From the NCBI GenBank assembly GCA_005880345.1, contig VBGE01000142.1, positions 1 to 11,009 on the forward strand: a stretch of 11,009 nucleotides of DNA, read 5' to 3'. The notes under the pieces are model-generated. The model did not search any database, was not told the origin of the DNA, and saw nothing but the letters and a program-made list of their open reading frames with translations. Numbering within the stretch: position 1 is the stretch's first letter; each line of letters opens with the position of its first letter. This stretch comes from Chloroflexota bacterium (GTDB lineage Bacteria; Chloroflexota; Dormibacteria; Dormibacterales; Dormibacteraceae). This document shows, one piece after another, positions 5,627-11,009 of this stretch. The position numbers were made by a program, and so were the translations under genes.

Positions 5627-8600
5627 TCAGGTCCGAATCCGTGCCGGCACCGTAAATTTGAACGTCGTGCCGCGCCGGTCGCTCGAGGCGACCCAGATCC
5701 GCCCGCCGAACGATCGCTCCACGACGAGGTGGCACAGATACAGGCCCAGGCCCAGGCCGCCCTGCGACCGGCTGCGCCCGGCCGGCCCGGTCTTGTCGAA
5801 GACGGTTTCGAGGTGGCCGGCGGACAGGCCCTGGCCGTGGTCGGAGACCGTCACCTCGAGCCACGCGCGCTGGAGCTGACGGGCTTCGACCTCGACCGAG
5901 CCCGTGGTGTACTCGAGGGCGTTGCCGATCAGGTTGCTCAGCACCTGGCCCAGGTGGGCGGACTCGCAGAAAGCGGGCGGCAGGTTCTCAGGCAGCTGGA
6001 CCTTGACGGCGGCGGTCCGCTCCGCGTATCGGTGGTTGAGCACTCCGAGCACCCCGCCCATGGCCGACGCGAGGTCAACCGCTTCCGGGGTCGGCTCGAA
6101 GTGCCGCGTCTCGAGCTTGGCGATGATCAGCTGGCTCTCGACCAGGCTGAGAAGGCGATCGGACGATTCGTATGCCTCCTGCAGGAGCGCGCGGCGGCCG
6201 GTCGCGTCGATCGTCTGGTCCCACTGCATGATGCCGGCGAGCGTGTTCTTCATGGCGGCCGCCGGGCTGCGCACCTCGTGGCCGATCGCGCGCAGCATGA
6301 GGTCTTTGGCCTCGAGCGCCTGCCGCTGCACCGTCACATCCTCGTGCAGGGTGAGCACGCCGGCAGGCTCACCTTCCAGGCCAGGGATGACGACGCGGCG
6401 GACGTGCACCGTGCGGTCGGGTTCTTTCATACGCAGCTCCAGGGTGCCGTCCGTCTCGCCGTCCTCGGCGGGGGTGGCGCCTGCGGCGGCGTAGATCTCG
6501 TCGGGCTTGCGGCCGGGCATCTCGGCCGCCTGCAAGCTGTAGATGACCTCGATCTCGGGATTGGCGTAGACGATGCGGCCCGCGGCGTCCTCCAGCATCA
6601 CGCCCACAGGCGAATGGCGGAGGATCGCGTTCATCATCCGGCGCTCGCGGTCGAGCGCGTCGACCAGCTCGAGCTGGCCGAGGAGGACCGAGGCCTGGCC
6701 GGCGAGCACCGCGGCGAGCCGGCGCGTTTCCGCCCCACCTGCAGTCATGCGCGCCACCAGCAAGCCGGCCAACCTGCCGTCGACCTGGATCGGGATGGCA
6801 AACGCATCCTGCGGCGCGCCGAGCAGGTCGAGCAGAGCGCGCAAGCGGCGACCCCCGGCGGTGGCCATCAACGCTCGCAGCAGCTGCGCGCTGTCGCTGA
6901 CAGGGACACGCGGGGAAGGTTCTCCGTTGTCCGAGCGCCGCACGAGCTCGCCGTCCTCGAGCAGCCAGAGCTCGCCCGCCGACCCGGCGAGCGCGCGGTT
7001 GACGAGGCGCGCCATCTCGGAGCGCGCGCGGTCCGGCTCGGTGGGCGTGAGCTCGGTGAATGCCGCGACCGCTTCCAGGGTTCGGATGCGGCCGCGAGTC
7101 TCGGCCACGAGCCGAGAGTTCTCGATCGCGACCGCCGCGTGGCGGGCGAAATCGAGGGCGGCCGAGCTGGGCTCGGCCACCAGGCGCGACGCGTGCACCG
7201 CGCCGATTGCCCCGACGAGCCGGTCGCCGTACCACAGAGGAATGAGGTTCCAGGCGTAGTCATGGGCGACGCCGCTGACGATCCCCGCGGGCGCGGTGCG
7301 GTCTTCTGAGCTAAGCCCGGCCCAGGCCAGCACCTCTTCCGCGACGGCGTCGCCGCTGCCCCGAGTCGCGGTGATGCGGCCTTCGGTTTCGAACGCCCAG
7401 CAGACGGTGCCCGATGACTCGAGCATGGTCCGCGCCTGGTCGGCGATGTTGGCGACGACGCTCATCAGCTCGTGGCCCGCAAGTGCGGCGAGCTCCTGGA
7501 TGCGCACGGACTGAGCCAGCGCCAGCTCGTTGGCGTGGTGCAGGCGCATCGTGCGCAACGCGATGCCGATGACGGGCATCGCCGCCTCGAGGAGCTTCTG
7601 GTAGGTGCCGGGAAAGCGGGCGCCGTCGTTGCGCATCACCACCATGCCCGCGATGACGCGGTCGTCCTGCGTGATGGGAGACCACACGACGTGGCTGGGC
7701 GAGCGATTGAACACGTAGCTGCCGATCGGGCCGCCCAGGTCCGCCTCGTTGGCCGTCACGTCGGCGACGCCCGTGCCGGCTTCGAGCATGCGGCGAAAGA
7801 AGGGGGCGCTGTCGATGCTGACCGGCCCGATCGGGGTGGCGGCCTGGCCGTGCTCGGCGGCGAACCCGGAGACGAGCCCCGCCACGTCGACGTAGGCGAG
7901 GACCATGTGGGTCGCGCCGAGATAGTCGCCCAGGACGGCAAACACGGCGTCCGACAGCTGGCGCTCGTCTGGCGCGCTGGCCACGCCCATCTCCAGGACG
8001 TGCAGCGCCTCGAGCCGCGACCTCTCCGTCTGCGCCTGCATGAAGTGGTCGGCATTGGCGAGCGCGAGGCTGACGTGCGCCGCGATGTCCTGCAGCAGCC
8101 TGACGTCAGACTCCTCGAACGCCGCTTCCTTATATGACTGCAGGGAAAGCATGGCGGTGATGCGATCGCCACTCAGCACCGGCACCCACACAAACGAGCG
8201 CGAGATGCGCCGCGGGTCCGTAGGCGGAGCGGAGACGAACACGGCGGCGCCCTGGCCGACGGTCCAGACCTCCCGCTTGATCTCTTTCTCCTCGAAGGCC
8301 CGGCGCCAGGGGTTGTTGCGGACGAGGACCGGCACACCTGTCTCGTAGGCCTCGCGCGAAGGGCCGGCGACTGCCAGCGCGACTGGAGGCACGACCTCTT
8401 CCACCCCGGCGACGTACTGGTAGCCCTCAGCGACCGGGCCTTCCGGCGTCTGGCTGATCGTGGCGAGGATGAAACCGTCGAAGTTGAGGAACGCGCCCAG
8501 CTCTTCGCGCAGCGTGCGCATGATCGACCAGCGGTCGAGGCTCGAGGCGAGGCGGCGGCCGATCGCGTTGACCACCTCGAGACGCTTCCGCTGGGTCTCG

Positions 8601-9646
8601 ATCGCCGCATAGCTGCGTGCGTTGCGCAAGGCGAGCGTCACCTCGTCGGCAACCGGTGCGAGAAAGGCGGCGGTCGAGTCCTCGTATGCATACGGCCGTG
8701 AGCAGCTGATGCCAAGCGCGCCGCGCACGACGCCGGCTTCCTTGATCGGCACCCATAGCGATGAGGCTGGATGGTGCACCAGCACCGGCCGGCCCTCGGC
8801 GAGCACCTTCCGCGCGTTGGCCGCGGCGGGGGCGCGCAGCTTCACCTCGCGGGCCTTCGGCCTGGCGTCCGATTCGATGCGCAGCAGGCGGATCGTGTCG
8901 GACTCACGGTCTTCGAGCGTGGCCATCTCCACGGTCTCCACCGGCAGAAGCTCACTCAGGGTGCTGTGGAGAGCTTTGAGCACGCTGCTCTCGTCGAGCG
9001 TCGAAGCCATCGCACGCGCGACGCTGTTCAGCGCCTCGAGCCGGCGGGCCTGGTTGCGGGTCAGCTCGTTGAGGGCAGCGTTCGCGAGCAGGACGCCGAA
9101 GCGGCGGTGGACCTCCTCGAGGAAGCTGATTTCCGCGGGCGGGACGCGGCGCGAGCGGTGCGACTGATAGACGACGGCCCCGATGAGCTGGCCCTGGTGT
9201 TCGACCGGCGCCCAGATGACGAACCTGATGCGCTGCCCGGTGCCGGGACCGCGACCCGCCTGCTGCGTCTTCGACCCGGCGGGCAGCACCGTCAGCTGCG
9301 GGTTGGCGTACTGGCGAGCGAATGCCGAGCCGCTCACCGGCCGGCGGCGGCTGTCCTGCAGCACGCCCGAGTCGATGGGCAGCACTCGATACCACCCGTC
9401 CCTCTCCAGGACGGTCAGGAGGATGACGTCGTAGCCGAACCTGGGCTGCAAGTTGCGGTAGAGGACCTGCAGGATGTCGGCTTCGGTCAGGCAGCTCGCG
9501 AGCTCGTGCAGGAGCTGGGCGGGAGTCGCCGCCGGAACGATCGTCGTGGGCGGCCGCCGGGGCTTGGCCACTGGCGTTCGCTGGACGACCGGTCGCTTCG
9601 GCGAGTGCCGTTGAGCCGCGCGAGAGGCTGAAGTGGCCATTGCCAC
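5627..9646 (-). CDS. Giant soluble multi-GAF/PAS sensor histidine kinase
   Basis: This 1,339-residue kinase has no membrane segment or signal peptide, so it should sense cytoplasmic cues. A basic, Pro-rich disordered lead (1-42) precedes six GAF-like modules at about 43-195, 200-345, 350-535, 543-700, 710-848 and 855-995. These are joined by helical linkers of a common form (for example ARRLEALNSVARAMASTLDE and RKRLEVVNAIGRRLASSLDR). A PAS domain follows (about 1000-1110, HSPVGVMLEDAAGRIVYANP), then HisKA with H1123 in IGHEVRSP. The HATPase domain has the N box with N1242 (NLIGNALEY), G1 with D1269 (SDHGQGL), F box VFDKTG and G2 GGLGLGLYL. All catalytic motifs look intact. Ligands are unknown; no phytochrome-type chromophore cysteine is obvious. 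The start may be GTG 9646 or ATG 9640; a -10-like TATATC at 9653-9648 favours the ATG. It is divergent from the receiver gene and heads the leftward operon. Confidence 0.93.
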   Translation of the reverse strand: MAMATSASRAAQRHSPKRPVVQRTPVAKPRRPPTTIVPAATPAQLLHELASCLTEADILQVLYRNLQPRFGYDVILLTVLERDGWYRVLPIDSGVLQDSRRRPVSGSAFARQYANPQLTVLPAGSKTQQAGRGPGTGQRIRFVIWAPVEHQGQLIGAVVYQSHRSRRVPPAEISFLEEVHRRFGVLLANAALNELTRNQARRLEALNSVARAMASTLDESSVLKALHSTLSELLPVETVEMATLEDRESDTIRLLRIESDARPKAREVKLRAPAAANARKVLAEGRPVLVHHPASSLWVPIKEAGVVRGALGISCSRPYAYEDSTAAFLAPVADEVTLALRNARSYAAIETQRKRLEVVNAIGRRLASSLDRWSIMRTLREELGAFLNFDGFILATISQTPEGPVAEGYQYVAGVEEVVPPVALAVAGPSREAYETGVPVLVRNNPWRRAFEEKEIKREVWTVGQGAAVFVSAPPTDPRRISRSFVWVPVLSGDRITAMLSLQSYKEAAFEESDVRLLQDIAAHVSLALANADHFMQAQTERSRLEALHVLEMGVASAPDERQLSDAVFAVLGDYLGATHMVLAYVDVAGLVSGFAAEHGQAATPIGPVSIDSAPFFRRMLEAGTGVADVTANEADLGGPIGSYVFNRSPSHVVWSPITQDDRVIAGMVVMRNDGARFPGTYQKLLEAAMPVIGIALRTMRLHHANELALAQSVRIQELAALAGHELMSVVANIADQARTMLESSGTVCWAFETEGRITATRGSGDAVAEEVLAWAGLSSEDRTAPAGIVSGVAHDYAWNLIPLWYGDRLVGAIGAVHASRLVAEPSSAALDFARHAAVAIENSRLVAETRGRIRTLEAVAAFTELTPTEPDRARSEMARLVNRALAGSAGELWLLEDGELVRRSDNGEPSPRVPVSDSAQLLRALMATAGGRRLRALLDLLGAPQDAFAIPIQVDGRLAGLLVARMTAGGAETRRLAAVLAGQASVLLGQLELVDALDRERRMMNAILRHSPVGVMLEDAAGRIVYANPEIEVIYSLQAAEMPGRKPDEIYAAAGATPAEDGETDGTLELRMKEPDRTVHVRRVVIPGLEGEPAGVLTLHEDVTVQRQALEAKDLMLRAIGHEVRSPAAAMKNTLAGIMQWDQTIDATGRRALLQEAYESSDRLLSLVESQLIIAKLETRHFEPTPEAVDLASAMGGVLGVLNHRYAERTAAVKVQLPENLPPAFCESAHLGQVLSNLIGNALEYTTGSVEVEARQLQRAWLEVTVSDHGQGLSAGHLETVFDKTGPAGRSRSQGGLGLGLYLCHLVVERSFGGRIWVASSDRRGTTFKFTVPARIRT

Positions 9647-9673
9647 CGATATACTGCCCGAGATTTCCCCAAG
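9647..9673. promoter_or_regulatory. Divergent kinase/receiver promoter region
   Basis: Only 27 bases separate the two start codons. TATACT (9650-9655) is a good plus-strand -10 box, giving a predicted start near 9662 and a 12-base leader without a Shine-Dalgarno site. On the minus strand, the overlapping TATATC (9653-9648) would start transcription within a base or so of ATG 9640. No good -35 is seen for either direction. The promoter call is inference from sequence and position. Confidence 0.45.
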
Positions 9674-10108
9674 ATGCCGTTTACCCCGCCGAAGCCGATC
9701 GCGCCCACCCCTGAGGATTTACGGGGATCCACCGTTTTGGTGGTCGACGACGAGCGCGCGTGGCGGGTGATCCTCGAAACCGACCTGAAGATGCTTGGCT
9801 ACAAGGTGTCGATGGCGGAAGACGCCGACCAGGCGTTGATGCGCGCGCAATCCGACAGGCCCGAGGTCGCCATCATCGACCTGATGCTGCCCGAGCCGAT
9901 GGACGGCTGGGGTCTGCTGACCGAGCTGCGGGCTCGAGGCCAGAAGGTGCCGGTCATCTTCTACACGGCCTACCCGGTCTTTCCCTCAGGCACCGACGAC
10001 CCGGACGTCGTCGGCTACATGAGCAAAGCTGTCGACCGGGCGGACCTGTATGCCCTACTTCCGCCGGCCATCCGGCGCTCCCGTGAGCGCCGGGACTCGA
10101 ATTCCTAG
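9674..10108 (+). CDS. Stand-alone receiver-domain response regulator
   Basis: This is a single CheY-like receiver with no output domain in 144 residues. The acidic pair is D25-D26 (VLVVDDE), the phosphoacceptor is D69 (AIIDLMLPEP), the switch residue is T98 (FYTAYP) and the conserved lysine is K118 (GYMSKAV). All phosphorylation residues are therefore present. A 16-residue Pro-rich lead (PFTPPKPIAPTP) precedes the domain. Two features are unusual: the alpha4 region is replaced by a Pro/Asp-rich stretch (PVFPSGTDDPDVV), and there is no proline after the lysine. Such single-domain receivers act by protein contact or as phosphorelay intermediates (CheY, Spo0F, DivK). It lies divergent to the giant kinase, its most likely phosphate donor. 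ATG 9674 has no ribosome binding site. Confidence 0.92.
   Translation: MPFTPPKPIAPTPEDLRGSTVLVVDDERAWRVILETDLKMLGYKVSMAEDADQALMRAQSDRPEVAIIDLMLPEPMDGWGLLTELRARGQKVPVIFYTAYPVFPSGTDDPDVVGYMSKAVDRADLYALLPPAIRRSRERRDSNS
10072..10093. terminator. GC hairpin at the 3' end of the receiver gene
   Basis: CCGGCGCTC (10072-10080) and GAGCGCCGG (10085-10093) form a perfect 9-bp stem with a CCGT loop, just inside the receiver stop codon. It also lies about 20 bases past the stop of the convergent small ORF, so it could serve either strand. No T-run follows on either side, so it is not a classical intrinsic terminator. A chance GC-rich palindrome remains possible. Confidence 0.35.
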
Positions 10109-10112
10109 GTCT

Positions 10113-10223
10113 TTAGAAGCTGAACCCGAGGAAGCCCTCTATCCAGTCAGTGCCTGGAAGCAGGAACACCGCAAAGACGAGGATCCCGACTGCAAACCCC
10201 TGGACCTTCCTGTGCCACGTCAT
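10113..10223 (-). CDS. Small one-helix membrane peptide (36 residues)
   Basis: This short reading frame runs from ATG 10223-10221 to TAA 10115-10113. The product has a basic N-terminus (MTWHRKVQG), one hydrophobic stretch of about 14 residues (FAVGILVFAVFLLP, 10-23), an acidic turn (GTDWIEG) and a hydrophobic end (FLGFSF). This is the plan of a small inner-membrane protein with its N-terminus inside. A purine-rich AAAGGGG lies about 11 bases upstream of the ATG, an unusually good ribosome-binding candidate for this window. The frame fills the gap between the two regulator genes and stops 4 bases from the receiver stop. I recognise no family. It could be a chance frame, but the amphipathic layout and ribosome site argue for a real gene. 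Confidence 0.5.
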   Translation of the reverse strand: MTWHRKVQGFAVGILVFAVFLLPGTDWIEGFLGFSF

Positions 10224-10283
10224 CCCCAATTTACCCCTTTGTTTTTCCAATTACGCCAGGACCGACACAAAGTATGACGCGGC

Positions 10284-10344
10284 CCCGGTGAGTTTAATCG
10301 TTAAAGCATAATCAATCTTTGTTAATAATAATGCAGAGCTGACC
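10284..10344 (+). promoter_or_regulatory. AT-rich promoter/operator island before the OmpR-type regulator
   Basis: This stretch is strongly AT-rich in a GC-rich window. It holds an inverted repeat TTTAA-TCG-TTAAA (10293-10305), a -10-like CATAAT (10307-10312, five of six matches to consensus) and TTAATAATAAT (10322-10332). No clear -35 is seen. It lies between the divergent small peptide and the regulator, so it may serve one or both. The inverted repeat could be an operator. These roles are inferred from composition and position. Confidence 0.45.
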
Positions 10345-11009
10345 TTGGAAAACCGAACCTTTGGCCGTGAAAACAGGAATCAGGCCCGTCGCGACGTGCG
10401 GCTGCCGCCGTTGCCTCCCGGCCTCGAGGTCTATCGGCCTGCGGACGTCCTCGGTTCTTCAGTCCTGGTCGTCGAGGACGAGGCGGCGATGCTTCAGCAG
10501 TTGAGGATCGACCTCCACGATCTCGGCTACCGACCTTCTGTAGCCGCCACTGTGCTCGAGGCCCACAACGTGCTGGAGAACGAGCGCGTCGCCGCGGTGT
10601 TGCTGGACCTGGTCCTGGATGAGCACGAGGACTCCGGCTTCGAGCTCCTGACCTGGATCCGCCAGCACCACCCGGGGCTGCCGGTGATCGTGCTTTCGGC
10701 CGCCCAGGTCAACTCCGCCTCGATACGGCGGGCGTACGAGCTGGGCGCCAGCTCCTACTTTGTGAAAGGCAACGTCCCCATGGCCCACATCTACTCCGAC
10801 CTCGCCGCCCGCCTGGTCGAGCGCGGCACAGGCCGGCCGGGCACCTACCGATTCGGCCGGCTGGAGTTCGATCCGACGCGACGCTCGGCCAAGCTCGGGG
10901 AGCGCGACGTGCGGCTGACCCAACAGCAGGCTGCGGTCATCCTGTTCCTCGCCCAGGGCTCCAAGCCGGCGACGGCGCGCGACCTGATCGAGGCGGGCCT
11001 GTTTCGCCA
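10345..11009 (+). CDS. OmpR/PhoB-family response regulator (3' end cut by window)
   Basis: Visible are 221 codons running off the right edge. The receiver has E44-D45 (VLVVEDE), phosphoacceptor D88 (VLLDLVLD), switch residue S118 (VIVLSAA) and K141 (YFVKGN). From about residue 167, YRFGRLEFDPTRRSAKLGERD then VRLTQQQAAVILFLA matches the start of the OmpR/PhoB winged-helix DNA-binding domain, which is cut before the recognition helix is complete. The loop after D88 (LVLDEHEDSG) is about one or two residues longer than usual, and no proline follows the lysine. The frame opens after a TAA at 10309-10311 and has no ATG; TTG 10345 is my choice, with GTG 10396 the alternative. Both precede the receiver. 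It is a likely transcription-factor output for the nearby kinase, but no dedicated kinase gene is visible on its right. Confidence 0.88.
   Translation, partial: MENRTFGRENRNQARRDVRLPPLPPGLEVYRPADVLGSSVLVVEDEAAMLQQLRIDLHDLGYRPSVAATVLEAHNVLENERVAAVLLDLVLDEHEDSGFELLTWIRQHHPGLPVIVLSAAQVNSASIRRAYELGASSYFVKGNVPMAHIYSDLAARLVERGTGRPGTYRFGRLEFDPTRRSAKLGERDVRLTQQQAAVILFLAQGSKPATARDLIEAGLFR

Noticed and set aside
5564..7309. A 581-codon open frame on the plus strand opposite the giant kinase
   Set aside because: It is antisense to the conserved HATPase, HisKA and PAS regions, is rich in Arg, Gly, Ala and His, and shows no domain. Long antisense frames are expected at this GC content.
8771..9631. A 286-codon plus-strand frame opposite the kinase N-terminus
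   Set aside because: It has the composition of an antisense shadow and no plausible domain; the minus-strand GAF chain is continuous here.
10050..10277. A 75-codon plus-strand frame after the receiver gene
   Set aside because: It starts inside the receiver gene in another frame and encodes a charged sequence without motif; the minus-strand membrane peptide explains the region better.
10459..10923. A 154-codon minus-strand frame under the OmpR-type regulator
   Set aside because: The plus strand encodes an unmistakable receiver plus winged helix in the same place.
1..11009. CRISPR arrays, tRNA or rRNA genes, insertion sequences, attachment sites
   Set aside because: No direct-repeat array, transposase, integrase, terminal inverted repeats or cloverleaf-like sequence could be recognised by reading both strands.

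Overview
This is a GC-rich, gene-dense bacterial window with almost no intergenic DNA, several GTG/TTG starts and few recognisable Shine-Dalgarno sites. Some promoters sit where a -10 box would give a leaderless mRNA. The style suggests an uncultured soil-type lineage in or near Chloroflexota/Dormibacterota or an actinobacterial relative. That placement is inference from gene style only; no rRNA or clade-specific marker is present.

Layout: (1) 1-186, minus strand: 5' end of a peptidase S51/cyanophycinase-like gene, divergent from (2) gltX (198-1586) and lgt (1583-2530) on the plus strand, which overlap by 4 bases. (3) A minus-strand cluster reads leftward from 9646 to 2337 with gaps of 19, -4, 9 and 5 bases: a very large soluble GAF-rich histidine kinase, a degenerate kinase-like protein that keeps an H-box histidine but has lost the ATP-binding motifs, a LACTB2-type metallo-beta-lactamase protein, rlmN and a DUF72 protein. 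The DUF72 gene runs tail-to-tail into lgt, and the two overlap by 194 bases. (4) Divergent from the kinase, on the plus strand, is a stand-alone receiver protein (9674-10108). (5) A previously uncalled 36-residue one-helix peptide lies on the minus strand (10113-10223). (6) An AT-rich promoter island precedes an OmpR/PhoB-type response regulator (10345 to the right edge, truncated).

The main point of interest is the signalling cluster. Side by side are a multi-sensor kinase, a single-domain receiver, a DHp-type protein with a degenerate catalytic domain and a DNA-binding regulator. These are the parts of a Spo0F/Spo0B- or ChpT-like phosphorelay. The parts are visible in the sequence; the order of phosphotransfer is hypothesis. 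The kinase has no membrane segment, so it should sense cytoplasmic signals through its six GAF-like modules and one PAS domain. The housekeeping genes (gltX, lgt, rlmN) are ordinary apart from small residue differences noted below.
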